A stretch of DNA of 64,000 bases from Paraburkholderia sp. (GTDB lineage: Bacteria; Pseudomonadota; Gammaproteobacteria; Burkholderiales; Burkholderiaceae). The stretch covers positions 1-64,000 of the forward strand of contig SCRN01000034.1 of assembly GCA_004322045.1 (NCBI GenBank), given 5' to 3'. This document shows, in pieces, positions 35,206-45,289 of the stretch (position 1 is its first letter; the number at the start of each line of letters is the position of its first letter). The translations under genes were made by a program, and so were the position numbers. The notes beneath the pieces were generated by a model, which did no database searches, was not told the origin of the DNA, and saw only the letters and a list, made by a program, of their open reading frames with translations.

Positions 35206-35298
35206 AGCGTGCGCCCCAGTCCATATCGATTGAACGGCGGACGCAAAACGCCTATCGTGGAACCCTTCGAAAGACTGACGAAAATTCTGGAGAGTTCG

Positions 35299-36777
35299 AT
35301 GACCTTGTCCTCCGTCTACGGTCCGCAGCGTCTCTACATCGGAGGGACCTACGTCGACGCGACATCCGGCACGCACTTCGAAACGTTCGACCCGGCAACG
35401 GGCGAACGCTTGGCCACGCTCGGGCAAGCGAGCGCCGCCGATATCGAACGCGCGGTGGCATCGGCGCGCGAGGGCCAGTCCGCGTGGGCCGCGCTCGGTG
35501 CGATGGCGCGCTCGCGCATTCTGCGCCGCGCGGTCGAGTTGCTGCGCGAACGCAACGACGAGCTGGCCGAACTCGAGATGCGCGACACGGGCAAACCCAT
35601 CGCCGAAACACGCGCAGTCGACATCGTGACGGGCGCCGACGTAATCGAGTACTACGCCGGGCTCGCGCCCGCGCTCGAGGGACGCCAGATCCCCTTGAGA
35701 GAGGACTCGTTCGTCTATACGCGGCGCGAGCCGCTCGGGGTCTGCGCCGGGATCGGCGCTTGGAATTACCCGATTCAGATCGCCTGCTGGAAATCGGCGC
35801 CGGCGCTCGCCGCGGGCAATGCGATGATTTTCAAGCCGAGCGAAATCACGCCGCTGTCGGCGCTCAAGCTCGCGGAAATCTACACGGAAGCCGGTGTGCC
35901 GCCGGGCGTTTTCAACGTCGTGCAAGGCAACGGCGCCGTCGGTGCACTGCTAGCCGAGCATCCGGCGATCGCGAAGGTATCGTTTACCGGTGGCGTGGAG
36001 ACGGGCAAGAAGGTGATGGCGCTGGCCGGCGCATCGTCGTTGAAGGAGGTCACGATGGAACTCGGCGGCAAGTCGCCGTTGATCGTGTTCGACGATGCTG
36101 ATCTCGAACGCGCGGCCGATATCGCCGTCACCGCGAACTTCTTCAGCGCGGGCCAAGTGTGCACGAACGGTACGCGCGTATTCGTTCACCGCTCGATCAT
36201 GGCGCGATTCGAAGCGCTCGTCGTCGAGCGCGTCAAGCGCATTCGCATCGGCAAGCCCTCCGATCCCGAAACGAACTTCGGGCCGCTCGCAAGCGCCGCT
36301 CAGCTCGACAAGGTGCTCGGCTATATCGAGAGCGGCAAGCAGGAAGGCGCGCGCGTCGTCATCGGCGGCAAGCGTATCGTCGACGGCGAATTCGCTCGCG
36401 GCCAATACGTGGAGCCGACCGTGTTCGGACAATGCCACGACGACATGCGTATCGTGCGCGAGGAAATTTTTGGTCCCGTGATGTGCCTGCTTGCGTTCGA
36501 CGAAGAGAACGAAGTCATCGAGCGCGCGAACGCAACGCAATACGGCTTGGCGGCAGGGGTCGTGACCGAGAGCCTCGCGCGCGCGCATCGCACGATTCAC
36601 CGTCTCGAAGCAGGCATCTGCTGGATCAACACGTGGGGCGAATCGCCTGCAGAGATGCCGGTCGGCGGCTATAAGCAATCGGGCGTCGGTCGAGAAAACG
36701 GCATCGGCACGCTCGAGCATTACACGCAGATCAAATCGGTGCAGGTGGAACTCGGCCCTTATCGGCCCGTGTTCTAG
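35299..36777 (+). CDS. betB: Betaine aldehyde dehydrogenase
   Basis: NAD(P)-dependent oxidation of betaine aldehyde to glycine betaine. 492 residues, normal for BetB. Catalytic Cys in [14 protein letters not shown] and general-base Glu in MELGGKSPL; the BetB signature [19 protein letters not shown] is complete. The ATG at 35299 has GGAGAG upstream. betA follows after 24 nt, giving a betBA operon. Confidence 0.95.
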   Translation: MTLSSVYGPQRLYIGGTYVDATSGTHFETFDPATGERLATLGQASAADIERAVASAREGQSAWAALGAMARSRILRRAVELLRERNDELAELEMRDTGKPIAETRAVDIVTGADVIEYYAGLAPALEGRQIPLREDSFVYTRREPLGVCAGIGAWNYPIQIACWKSAPALAAGNAMIFKPSEITPLSALKLAEIYTEAGVPPGVFNVVQGNGAVGALLAEHPAIAKVSFTGGVETGKKVMALAGASSLKEVTMELGGKSPLIVFDDADLERAADIAVTANFFSAGQVCTNGTRVFVHRSIMARFEALVVERVKRIRIGKPSDPETNFGPLASAAQLDKVLGYIESGKQEGARVVIGGKRIVDGEFARGQYVEPTVFGQCHDDMRIVREEIFGPVMCLLAFDEENEVIERANATQYGLAAGVVTESLARAHRTIHRLEAGICWINTWGESPAEMPVGGYKQSGVGRENGIGTLEHYTQIKSVQVELGPYRPVF

Positions 36778-36801
36778 GCTCCGTTGCTAAGGAGAGCGCT
36801 C

Positions 36802-38517
36802 GTGAGTGCTAACGAATACGACTACATCATCGTCGGCGCGGGGTCGGCGGGCAATGTGCTCGCAACGCGATTGACGGAAGACGCCGATGTCACCGTGCTG
36901 CTGCTCGAAGCGGGCGGCCCCGATTATCGCCTGGACTTCCGCACGCAAATGCCGGCCGCACTCGCCTATCCGCTGCAAGGCCGGCGCTACAACTGGGCCT
37001 ATGAAACCGAGCCCGAGCCCTATATGAACAATCGGCGCATGGAGTGCGGGCGGGGCAAAGGGCTAGGCGGTTCGTCGCTCATCAACGGCATGTGCTACAT
37101 CCGCGGCAACGCGCTCGATTACGACGGCTGGGCGCGAAACGAAGGGTTGGAGAACTGGAGCTATCTCGACTGTCTGCCCTATTTCAAGAAGGCTGAGACG
37201 CGCGATATCGGCCCGAACGCCTATCACGGCGGCGATGGCCCCGTGCATGTCACGACGAGCAAGCCAGGCAACAACCCGCTGTTCGGCGCGATGGTCGAGG
37301 CCGGCGTGCAAGCGGGCTACGCGCGCACCGACGATCTCAACGGCTATCGCCAGGAAGGGTTCGGTCCGATGGATCGCACCGTCACCGCGCAAGGCCGCCG
37401 GGCGAGCACCGCGCGCGGTTACCTCGATCAAGCGAGGCAACGGCCCAATTTGACCATCGTCACGCATGCGCAGGCCGATCGCGTGCTATTCGCCGGTCAA
37501 CGCGCAAACGGGGTGACATACCTGCACCGCGACACGCCGGTCACCGCCCATGCGCGACGCGAAGTGCTCGTCTGCTCGGGCGCGATCGCCTCGCCGCAAT
37601 TGCTGCAGCGTTCGGGCGTTGGCCCGGGCGAGTGGCTGCGCGAAGCGGGCGTGCCGATCGTGCTGGACTTGCCGGGCGTCGGCCGCAATTTGCAGGACCA
37701 TCTCGAGATCTACATGCAGTACGAGTGCAAGGAGCCGGTTTCGCTCTATCCCGCGCTCAAGTGGTACAACCAGCCCGCGATCGGGTTGGAATGGCTGATC
37801 AAAGGAACGGGCATTGGCGCGAGCAATCAGTTCGAAGCGGGCGGCTTCATCCGCACACGCGACGACGATCTCTGGCCCAACATCCAGTACCACTTCTTGC
37901 CGATCGCGATCAACTATAACGGCTCCAACGCCATCGAAATGCATGGCTTCCAAGCCCACATGGGGTCGATGCGCTCGCCTAGCCGCGGCCGAATCAAGCT
38001 GCGTTCGCGCGATCCGCGCGCGCATCCGAGCATCCTGTTCAACTACATGGCCGAACCGCTCGATTGGCGCGAGTTCCGCGACGGCATCCGCATCACGCGC
38101 GAAATCATCGCGCAGCGTGCGCTCGATCGTTATCGCGGCCGAGAGCTCAGCCCCGGCGCCGAGCTGAAAACCGATGCCGAGCTCGATGCATTCGTGCGCG
38201 CACGAGCCGAAACCGCGTATCACCCCTCGTGCTCATGCGCGATGGGCTACGACAATATGTCGGTCGTCGATGCCGCAGGGCGTGTGCACGGCATCGAAGG
38301 CCTGCGTGTGGTGGATGCGTCGATCATGCCGCGCATAACGACGGGCAATCTGAACGCGCCGACGATCATGCTGGCCGAGAAGATCGCCGATCGGATCCGC
38401 GGACGCGCGCCGCTGGCGCGCGCGGACGTGCCCTATTACGTGGCTCAGGGCACGCCGCCCGACCGGCGTGCCCGCGCCGATTGTGAACAAATTTGCAATG
38501 ATGATTTATCGAAATAG
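36802..38517 (+). CDS. betA: Choline dehydrogenase
   Basis: GMC-family FAD flavoprotein oxidising choline to betaine aldehyde, membrane-associated. 571 residues. FAD motif [16 protein letters not shown] at the N-terminus; GMC signatures [20 protein letters not shown] and [15 protein letters not shown]; catalytic His in [10 protein letters not shown]. The start is a GTG with AAGGAG 7 nt before it; a TTG 18 nt upstream has none. It is co-transcribed with betB. Confidence 0.95.
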   Translation: MSANEYDYIIVGAGSAGNVLATRLTEDADVTVLLLEAGGPDYRLDFRTQMPAALAYPLQGRRYNWAYETEPEPYMNNRRMECGRGKGLGGSSLINGMCYIRGNALDYDGWARNEGLENWSYLDCLPYFKKAETRDIGPNAYHGGDGPVHVTTSKPGNNPLFGAMVEAGVQAGYARTDDLNGYRQEGFGPMDRTVTAQGRRASTARGYLDQARQRPNLTIVTHAQADRVLFAGQRANGVTYLHRDTPVTAHARREVLVCSGAIASPQLLQRSGVGPGEWLREAGVPIVLDLPGVGRNLQDHLEIYMQYECKEPVSLYPALKWYNQPAIGLEWLIKGTGIGASNQFEAGGFIRTRDDDLWPNIQYHFLPIAINYNGSNAIEMHGFQAHMGSMRSPSRGRIKLRSRDPRAHPSILFNYMAEPLDWREFRDGIRITREIIAQRALDRYRGRELSPGAELKTDAELDAFVRARAETAYHPSCSCAMGYDNMSVVDAAGRVHGIEGLRVVDASIMPRITTGNLNAPTIMLAEKIADRIRGRAPLARADVPYYVAQGTPPDRRARADCEQICNDDLSK

Positions 38518-38520
38518 GCG

Positions 38521-38549
38521 TTAACCCTAAGACCTCCAATCGCTACACT
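38521..38549 (+). promoter_or_regulatory. Candidate promoter of the DUF4148 gene
   Basis: TTAACC, 17 nt, TACACT, ending 66 nt before the start codon. Each hexamer matches 4 of 6 consensus positions. Offered because spacing and placement are right; otherwise weak. Confidence 0.3.
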
Positions 38550-38615
38550 GCAGTCATCGGTTCACGCAATGAACGCGATGCAACAGAGAGATAAATAACT
38601 TTTGGAGGTATTACC

Positions 38616-38924
38616 ATGAAATCGCTGATCCAATCCGTCGTTATCGCCGCTGCTTTTGCCGCTCCGGTTGCCGTTTTCGCGCAAACCAATGCGCCTGTGA
38701 CGCGCGCTCAAGTCAAGGCTGAACTGGTTCAATTCCAAAAAGCCGGTGGCCGCACCAATTTCAGCAACGACCCGTACTACCCGACGGACGCACAAATCGC
38801 GCAAGCGCGCGTCAATGCGCAAAACGCTAACGATCAAGCAGTCGGTGGCGTTCACGCCGGATCGTCTGCTGCGGGCGCGCCGGCCAAGGCCGACGGGGCC
38901 AAATCGTTGTTCTTCGGCATCTAA
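38616..38924 (+). CDS. DUF4148 secreted small protein
   Basis: 102 residues with a signal peptide (MKSLIQSVVIAAAFAAPVAVFAQ, cleavage near 22) and the DUF4148 core TRAQVKAELVQFQKAGG followed by YPTDAQIAQARVNAQN. The family is abundant in Burkholderia and of unknown function. Strong Shine-Dalgarno TTGGAGG. It follows betA by 98 nt but has its own promoter-like sequence and probably is not part of that operon. Confidence 0.9.
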   Translation: MKSLIQSVVIAAAFAAPVAVFAQTNAPVTRAQVKAELVQFQKAGGRTNFSNDPYYPTDAQIAQARVNAQNANDQAVGGVHAGSSAAGAPAKADGAKSLFFGI

Positions 38925-39008
38925 TCGCCGCTTGATGTGACCAGCCGCTCAGCGGCGCACGAACAAAAACGCTGGGCGGCGCAAACAAATATTCGCCGCA
39001 TCGAACGG

Positions 39009-39036
39009 AATCGGCTTGCTTTCACGCAAGCCGATT
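39009..39036 (+). repeat. First of three stacked hairpins after the DUF4148 gene
   Basis: Perfect 11-bp arms AATCGGCTTGC and GCAAGCCGATT with a 6-nt loop. Followed by a 7-bp hairpin CCGCCGG-ACA-CCGGCGG (39054-39070). Confidence 0.6.
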
Positions 39037-39073
39037 TCGCGCCGATACCTCCGCCGCCGGACACCGGCGGTTT

Positions 39074-39105
39074 CGCCTAGCCCTTAATTCGGCTAGGCGC
39101 TTTTT
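39074..39105 (+). terminator. Intrinsic terminator, third hairpin after the DUF4148 gene
   Basis: CGCCTAGCC and GGCTAGGCG form a perfect 9-bp stem with an 8-nt loop, followed by C and TTTTT. It ends rightward transcription about 150 nt past the DUF4148 stop. Confidence 0.85.
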
Positions 39106-39128
39106 CTGTGGATGCGAAGCGCGTTCGG

Positions 39129-40181
39129 CTACTGTCGCAGCGAATCGAGGTCGATCACGAAGCGGTACTTTACATCGCTCTTTAGCATCCTCTCGTAAGC
39201 TTCGTTGATGCCCTGCATCGGAATCATTTCGATATCCGATGTAATCCCGTGCTCGCCGCAAAAATCGAGCATTTCTTGCGTCTCGGCGATGCCCCCAATG
39301 AGCGAGCCGGCCAGACGGCGGCGCTTGAAGATCAAGTTGAACACCTGCGGCGACGGGTGATCGTGCTCGGGCGCGCCGACGAGCGTCATCGTCGCATCGC
39401 GTTTGAGCAGCGCGATGAACGGATTGAGATCGTGCTGCGCGGCCACCGTATTGAGGATGAAGTCGAAGCTGTTCAGGTGGGCCTGCATTTGCGCCGGATC
39501 TTTCGAAATCACGACTTCATGAGCGCCGAGACGCTTCGCATCTTCGATTTTCGACGGCGATGTCGTGAACAGCACGACGTGTGCGCCCATCGCGCGTGCG
39601 AGCTTCACACCCATGTGGCCGAGGCCGCCCAATCCGACGACACCCACTTTCTTGCCGGGACCCGCACCCCATTGGCGCAGCGGCGAGTATGTCGTAATGC
39701 CTGCGCACAACAGCGGCGCGGCGCCCGCGGGGTCGAGATTGTCCGGCACGCGCAGAACGAAAGCTTCGTCGACGACGACGCTCGTCGAATAACCGCCGTA
39801 GGTCGTCTCGCCGCTCACGCGATCGACGCCGTTATAGGTGCCGACAAAACCGTTCTCGCAGTATTGCTCCAGGCCTTCGGCGCAGCTTGCGCATGTACGG
39901 CAGGAATCGACGAGGCACCCTACGCCAACGAGATCGCCGCTCTTGTAACGCGTAACGGTGGGGCCAACCTGCGTGACGCGACCCACGATTTCATGCCCCG
40001 GAACGACGGGAAAGATGGTGTTGCGCCATTCGTTACGCGCTTGGTGTAGATCGGAGTGGCAGACGCCGCAAAACAGCACCTCGATTTGCACATCATGCGC
40101 GCGCAAGTCGCGGCGTTGAATATCGAACGCAACGAGAGGAGAATCGGCATCCTTTGCCGCGTAGCCGTGAGTCGTATACAT
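39129..40181 (-). CDS. Zinc-dependent NAD(P) alcohol dehydrogenase (YahK/cinnamyl-type)
   Basis: 350-residue MDR enzyme. Catalytic zinc ligand C41 in GVCHSDLH, H63-E64 in PGHEIVG; structural zinc cysteines C94, C97, C100, C108. Nucleotide motif GLGGLGHMGVKLA. It reduces aldehydes or oxidises alcohols; exact substrate unknown. The ATG at 40181 follows CAGGAG. Divergent AraC gene upstream is the likely regulator. Confidence 0.92.
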   Translation of the reverse strand: MYTTHGYAAKDADSPLVAFDIQRRDLRAHDVQIEVLFCGVCHSDLHQARNEWRNTIFPVVPGHEIVGRVTQVGPTVTRYKSGDLVGVGCLVDSCRTCASCAEGLEQYCENGFVGTYNGVDRVSGETTYGGYSTSVVVDEAFVLRVPDNLDPAGAAPLLCAGITTYSPLRQWGAGPGKKVGVVGLGGLGHMGVKLARAMGAHVVLFTTSPSKIEDAKRLGAHEVVISKDPAQMQAHLNSFDFILNTVAAQHDLNPFIALLKRDATMTLVGAPEHDHPSPQVFNLIFKRRRLAGSLIGGIAETQEMLDFCGEHGITSDIEMIPMQGINEAYERMLKSDVKYRFVIDLDSLRQ

Positions 40182-40372
40182 ATCTGATCGCTCCTGCAAG
40201 GATACGGCGCTTCGACATGAAGCATCGCAGCAGCACATGGTAGAAAGTCGCACGCCCCTACGGAATGCCTGAATCTATCGAACGTTTGCCTATTTCTCTC
40301 GGCGGCAAGCGAAATCGCCGAATCGGCGCTATATTTCGAGCCCGATTCTCCTAAATTGTGCGCTCGACGGCC

Positions 40373-41359
40373 ATGTCCCTCCCCGCCTCGACCTCTTCAT
40401 TCGTCAGTCCAGCGCAAGCGCGCATGGTGGAACTGTTGGCCACGCTCGCCCCTGGCGAGGGCTATACCTATTCGGTGCTCGACGGCGTGAAGTTCATGCG
40501 AACGAACGTATCGATCCCCCGCGTGCCGGTCATGTACGAGCCGTGCATCGTCATCGTGGCTCAGGGGCGCAAGCGCGGCTTCCTCGGCAGTCAAGCGTTC
40601 ATCTACGATGCGCAGCACTATTTGGTGCTGTCGGTGCCGCTGCCGTTCGAGTGCGAAACCGAAGCCACGCCGCAAGAGCCGATGCTGGCCATTTCGATTC
40701 GAATCGACTTGAGCGTGATCGCCGAAATCTTGATGACGCTCAACGATACGCGCGGCCCAATGGACAGCGAGCCGCGCGCCGTCTACGCGACGCCGCTCGA
40801 TCGCACGCTGAGCGACGCGGTCCTGCGATTGCTCGAGTCGCTAGCGTCGCCCCACGACGCGCGCATACTCGGTCCGTCGATCGTGCGTGAGATCTGCTAT
40901 CGGGTCCTGACCGGATCGCAAGGGGACATGATCCGTGCGGCGCTCACCCATCAGGATCATTTCGGCAGAATTGCAAAAGCCTTACGACGCATTCATACCG
41001 CGTTCGCCGACAATCTCGACATTCCCACGCTGGCGCGCGAGGCCGGGATGAGTCCGGCCGTGTTTCACGCGCAATTCAAAGCCGTGACGGAGACTTCGCC
41101 GATGCAATACGTGAAGACGACGCGGCTGCATCAGGCGCGGCTGCTCATGATGCAGAACGGACTGAACGTCAGCGCCGCCGCGACGCGCGTCGGTTACGAA
41201 AGCGCCTCGCAATTCAGCCGCGAATTCAAGCGCTTGTTCGGGTTGAGCCCGGTCGATGACGTCAAGCGCTTGCGCGGCGACGACCTCGCACTGACACGCG
41301 CCGACACCACCGCGACGCAAGCCAAGCACAACGCGCCGCGTCACTTCGCCGCTGAATAG
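40373..41359 (+). CDS. AraC-family transcriptional regulator (AraC_N type)
   Basis: About 328 residues. N-terminal AraC_N/cupin-like sensor (RVPVMYEPCIVIVAQGRKRGFLG; VLSVPLPFECETEAT) and C-terminal HTH pair (DIPTLAREAGMSPAVFHAQFKAVT; SAAATRVGYESASQFSREFKRLFG). Regulators of this type often control divergent alcohol dehydrogenase genes, as here. Start uncertain: a GTG 15 nt upstream is also possible. Confidence 0.88.
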   Translation: MSLPASTSSFVSPAQARMVELLATLAPGEGYTYSVLDGVKFMRTNVSIPRVPVMYEPCIVIVAQGRKRGFLGSQAFIYDAQHYLVLSVPLPFECETEATPQEPMLAISIRIDLSVIAEILMTLNDTRGPMDSEPRAVYATPLDRTLSDAVLRLLESLASPHDARILGPSIVREICYRVLTGSQGDMIRAALTHQDHFGRIAKALRRIHTAFADNLDIPTLAREAGMSPAVFHAQFKAVTETSPMQYVKTTRLHQARLLMMQNGLNVSAAATRVGYESASQFSREFKRLFGLSPVDDVKRLRGDDLALTRADTTATQAKHNAPRHFAAE

Positions 41360-41417
41360 TCGCCGGATAGTCGTCGGATAGCGCGGCGCGTGACTCACGC
41401 TGAGCGCGCCCTGTATT

Positions 41418-42407
41418 TCAGCGGGTCGCGTCCCCGAACCGATATTCGTGCGTCAGCTCGTCGAGCTTCGCCTTCAATTGCGGGTCGAGTGCCAGATCCA
41501 GCGCCGCCAGCGTGTCGCCCAACTGCTCCGGCCGGCTCGCGCCGAGGATCGCGGAGGTGACGACCTCGTTCGCCAGCACCCATGCGACCGCGACCGTCGA
41601 CAGTGTGAGACCCGCGTCCGCCGTCAACTGCTTGAGCGCTTCGATCGTCGCGAACTCGCGCTCATGCCAATAACGGGCCTGATAAAGCGCTCCCGCCGTG
41701 CCCACCGTGAAGCGGCCCTCGGGCGGAGGCGTCTCGCGCCGGTGCTTGCCGGTCAACAACCCGCCCGCGAGCGGGTTGTAAGGCATGACCGCCAAGCCTT
41801 CCTCCTGCGCAAGCGGCAGCAACTCGCGTTCGATCTGACGAAACAGCAGGTTGTAGCGAGGCTGAACCGAAACGAAGCGCGTTGTACGCAACGCATCGGC
41901 GCGCCCGAGCGCCCGTGCGAGGCGGTACGCCAGAAAGTTAGACACGCCGACGTAGCGCGCGCGCCCTGAACGCACGATGACGTCCAGCGCTTCGAGCGTC
42001 TCATCGAGCGGCGTATCGAGATCGTCGGAATGGAGCTGATAGAGATCGACGTAGTCGGTATCGAGCCGTTTGAGCGAAGCGTCGATGGCGTCGAGCAAGT
42101 GCTTGCGGGAAGCGCCCCGGTCCCACGGGGACGGCCCCATCTCGCCGACGGCCTTCGTCGCGAGCACGAAGCGATCGCGTTTGCCTTTGAGCCAACGGCC
42201 GACGATCTCCTCGGTGCGTCCCACGCGCGATAGGCCGCCCCCGAGCGGGTAAACATCGGCCGTGTCGATGAACGTCACGCCGGCATCGGCTGCCGTATCC
42301 ATGATGCGGATCGACGTCGCCTCGTCGATCTGAAAGCCGAACGTCATCGTCCCGAGGCAAACTCGCGACACGTTGAGCCCGGTCGCGCCGAACTTGCGGT
42401 ATTGCAT
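41418..42407 (-). CDS. Aldo-keto reductase
   Basis: 329-residue TIM-barrel NADPH oxidoreductase. The catalytic tetrad is D48, Y53, K85, H126 (FIDTADVY, LATKAV, YQLHSDD). C-terminal NADPH loop SAILGASRPEQLGDTLAAL. It belongs to the YajO/Tas-like group. Broad carbonyl substrates likely; no pathway link is visible. Confidence 0.9.
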   Translation of the reverse strand: MQYRKFGATGLNVSRVCLGTMTFGFQIDEATSIRIMDTAADAGVTFIDTADVYPLGGGLSRVGRTEEIVGRWLKGKRDRFVLATKAVGEMGPSPWDRGASRKHLLDAIDASLKRLDTDYVDLYQLHSDDLDTPLDETLEALDVIVRSGRARYVGVSNFLAYRLARALGRADALRTTRFVSVQPRYNLLFRQIERELLPLAQEEGLAVMPYNPLAGGLLTGKHRRETPPPEGRFTVGTAGALYQARYWHEREFATIEALKQLTADAGLTLSTVAVAWVLANEVVTSAILGASRPEQLGDTLAALDLALDPQLKAKLDELTHEYRFGDATR

Positions 42408-42550
42408 TCACTGTCTCCCGAAGCGTGCCGCCATGCGCGGCGAAAGGGCAAGGATAACCCTTTGTCGAGGCGGGTGCGTCGGCCCCACGCCATTCCCGCA
42501 TCGGAATCGCCATGCAAACGCATTTTATCCGACGCTCAACTCACGCAAGA

Positions 42551-42582
42551 ATGAATGAATGAATGACTGACTGACTGACTGA
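42551..42582 (+). repeat. Tetranucleotide tract (ATGA)4(CTGA)4
   Basis: Four ATGA units (42551-42566) then four CTGA units (42567-42582), in a 698-nt gap that is AT-rich against a GC-rich genome. Such tracts can change length by slippage. The tract is 524 nt upstream of the next start and outside any reading frame I accept. Confidence 0.7.
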
Positions 42583-42692
42583 CAGACCGTTCCATTTAAT
42601 GAAAAATATGGATAACCACCACGCGTCAAACTTTCCGACTTCAAATTTATTTAGAATAAATTACCAAAATCACCCATCCCAAGTCACTAGCA

Positions 42693-42716
42693 CACGCTAC
42701 AAATAATCGTAGCGTG
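42693..42716 (+). repeat. Inverted repeat in the AT-rich gap
   Basis: CACGCTAC (42693-42700), loop AAATAATC, GTAGCGTG (42709-42716): perfect 8-bp arms. No T-run follows; role unknown. Confidence 0.4.
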
Positions 42717-42759
42717 CGTCGCATCATAACCAGCATATAAATAAAAATTTGAAAGGAAG

Positions 42760-42789
42760 TTGACACGCGCGACGGCGCACCCCTAATCT
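42760..42789 (+). promoter_or_regulatory. Candidate sigma70 promoter upstream of the M1 aminopeptidase
   Basis: A consensus -35 TTGACA, 18 nt, and TAATCT as -10. It would give a leader of about 310 nt. No reading frame in the leader is convincing. Confidence 0.45.
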
Positions 42790-43105
42790 CTCTGCATCGC
42801 CGCCCGTCGCTCAGGCACCGTCTTCAACGGCTTACTCGCCATCGCCTGACGCTGCAGCTCGGCGCCCCCCGAAAGACAGTTCTGTTCGATTTTGTTTGTT
42901 GTCTATTCCGCTTCATATTTTAATTAGCAGTCCTATCTAACTATGCAACCTTAGGTTCAAGCGTAAAACGAGCCCGGGCAACGCACGCCCATGACTATCG
43001 AACGACTCGATCGCTCGCGGGTATTGCTTTGCCTTTCTCGAGATAGCGGGGAAAAAGAAATTCATATCGTAGATGAATCAACACTTTCCAGTCGAGGGTT
43101 GAACA

Positions 43106-45289
43106 ATGCGCTTTTCCTTTCCACTCAATACCAAGTTGCACTGCATCTCGCTAGCCGCGGCCCTGGCGTTGGCCGGCTGCGGCGGAGGCGACGGCTCGTC
43201 CGCCGCAGGTACGCGCGCAGGCGCCGCCACAACGCCTTCCACGTCGCCCGCGGCCGTCACCTCGCCTGCAACGCCGGTTGCCGCGACGCCCGGCGTCGAC
43301 AAGACCGTTGCGCCCGTCGAAATGCCTGACACCGTGACACCCGTCAACTACCGGCTGTGGTTCCGGCCCAATCCCGCGCTGAACGCATTCGACGGGCGCG
43401 CCGACGTCGAGATCAAGGTGCTCAAGAACGTCAATGCAATCGTCGTGGCCGCGCACCGGCTCACGTTCACGAACGGCACGCTGATGTTGCAGCCCGGGAA
43501 CATTCCGTTGATCGCGACGCCGCAGGACGACGGCGACTACTATCAGTTGCGCCCCGCGAGCGGTCAGATCGCACCGGGCACCTACTCGCTGCACATGGAG
43601 TGGAAGGGGATCATCAACTTCAAGACTTACGACGACCCGGCCACGAAAACGGGCGGCAGCTGCGGCAATGATCCGTATCCCGGGTGCTCGGCCGCCGAAG
43701 GCGTGTTCCGCATCGACTTGAAAGCGACCGACGGCAAAACCAGCGGCGCGATACTCACGCAAGGTGAATCCGATCTTGCGCGGCAGTGGTTTCCCGGCTG
43801 GGACGAGCCCGCGTTCCGCCCGACCTACGAGGTCAGCGCGGACGTACCGCAAAACTGGCGTGTCGTCTCCAACGCAGCCGAGAAGGACGAAGTCGACGTC
43901 GACCAGGGCTACAAGCGCGTCACGTTCGAAAAGACGCCGCCGATGCCCTCGTACCTATTGTTCTTCGGCGGCGGCCAATTCGACATCTTGGAGGACGATT
44001 TCTCTACCCCGCTGTCGGACGGCAAGGGCCTGCATTTGCGGATCTTCACGCCGCCGGGCATGAAGGACTGGGCCAAGCCCGCCATGCAGCAGACGAAGCA
44101 GGCGCTCGATTTCTACTACCGCTACACGGGCGTGCCGTTGCCGCTCAAGAAGTTCGACACGATCGCCGCCAACGACGCCTTCAAGGCCGAAAAAGACCTG
44201 AACTTCGGCGGCATGGAGAACTGGGGCGCCATTCTCGAATTCGCCGACGACATCTTGCCCTCGCCGGGCACGACGATGTCGAACTATGGCGTCACCGTGT
44301 TGACGCACGAAGCGGCGCACCAATGGTTCGGCGATCTCGTCACGCTCGATTGGTGGGACGACGTCTGGCTCAACGAATCGTTCGCGACGTTCTTCGAGAA
44401 CAAGACGAAGGTCGCCTTCTTCCCGGATCGATTCAGTTGGGAGGGCGAAGTCAAGAACAAGTACCGCATCATCGCGGCCGATCTGGCCTCGACTTCCTAC
44501 CCGATTCAACCAAACTTCAACGCATGGGCGTCGAACGATTTCGTCATCAACGCCGCGCCGTTCGTCTATGACAAGGGCGGCCAGGTGCTCAAGATGTTCG
44601 AGGGCTATCTGGGCGAAGACGTGATGCGCAAGGGCCTGCAGCAATACTTGACCGACTATGCCTTCGGCAATAGCACGCCCAAGCGCCTCTGGGACGAGCT
44701 ATCTCGCGCCAGCGGCGAGCCGATGAACGCCATCGGCGACAGCTTCGTGCGTCAAACCGGGGTGCCGCTCGTCTCGCTGGAAACGCAATGCGATATGACG
44801 AGCGACCAGACCGTCGTCTCGCTCAAGCAGCAGCCGTTCCCGAACAAGAACCTTTATCCGGGCTCGCAGTGGACGATTCCGCTGACGCTCGCTTATGGCG
44901 ACAACCTTGCAAACAGCAAGACCATCGCGATGAAGGACACGAGCATGCAGGTGCGCTTGCCCGGTTGCGGCGCGGTGCTGGCCGATCCGAGCGGGCAGGA
45001 CTATTACGTCGTCAACTACGGCAACAACGCTTGGGGGCAACTGCTGGCGCAACGCAACGCGCTGCAAGATCCGCCGCGCCTCACGAATCTGAAGCTCGAA
45101 GCGCATCTGCTGGTTGGCGCGGGGCTGGCCGATCCGTCGCGCGAGCAGAGCATCGACTCGATCTCCGTCGCGCCGAACATCGCGGCGCGGATGCAACGCC
45201 TCGAGAGCACGCCGGTGCAGACGGTGGTTCGCCGCGTGCCGTTCTATCAAGGGCGGTTGAAGGCTACCCAGAAGCCGAAGTCGAATTGA
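43106..45289 (+). CDS. M1-family aminopeptidase lipoprotein
   Basis: 727-residue zinc aminopeptidase. Lipoprotein signal MRFSFPLNTKLHCISLAAALALAGC with a lipobox (LAGC) at 22-25, then a Gly/Ser/Thr/Pro-rich tether, so it sits on the cell envelope. The exopeptidase motif is GGMEN (368-372); zinc site H401-E-A-A-H405 with E424 18 residues on, all intact. Cysteines in SCGNDPYPGCSA may form a disulfide. Substrate range unknown. Its last 26 nt overlap the convergent folB-like gene. Confidence 0.92.
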   Translation: MRFSFPLNTKLHCISLAAALALAGCGGGDGSSAAGTRAGAATTPSTSPAAVTSPATPVAATPGVDKTVAPVEMPDTVTPVNYRLWFRPNPALNAFDGRADVEIKVLKNVNAIVVAAHRLTFTNGTLMLQPGNIPLIATPQDDGDYYQLRPASGQIAPGTYSLHMEWKGIINFKTYDDPATKTGGSCGNDPYPGCSAAEGVFRIDLKATDGKTSGAILTQGESDLARQWFPGWDEPAFRPTYEVSADVPQNWRVVSNAAEKDEVDVDQGYKRVTFEKTPPMPSYLLFFGGGQFDILEDDFSTPLSDGKGLHLRIFTPPGMKDWAKPAMQQTKQALDFYYRYTGVPLPLKKFDTIAANDAFKAEKDLNFGGMENWGAILEFADDILPSPGTTMSNYGVTVLTHEAAHQWFGDLVTLDWWDDVWLNESFATFFENKTKVAFFPDRFSWEGEVKNKYRIIAADLASTSYPIQPNFNAWASNDFVINAAPFVYDKGGQVLKMFEGYLGEDVMRKGLQQYLTDYAFGNSTPKRLWDELSRASGEPMNAIGDSFVRQTGVPLVSLETQCDMTSDQTVVSLKQQPFPNKNLYPGSQWTIPLTLAYGDNLANSKTIAMKDTSMQVRLPGCGAVLADPSGQDYYVVNYGNNAWGQLLAQRNALQDPPRLTNLKLEAHLLVGAGLADPSREQSIDSISVAPNIAARMQRLESTPVQTVVRRVPFYQGRLKATQKPKSN

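Noticed and set aside
42991-43329. 112-residue plus-strand frame overlapping the aminopeptidase start
   Set aside because: Its second half is the Arg-rich out-of-frame reading of the lipoprotein signal region; only the aminopeptidase frame has family support.
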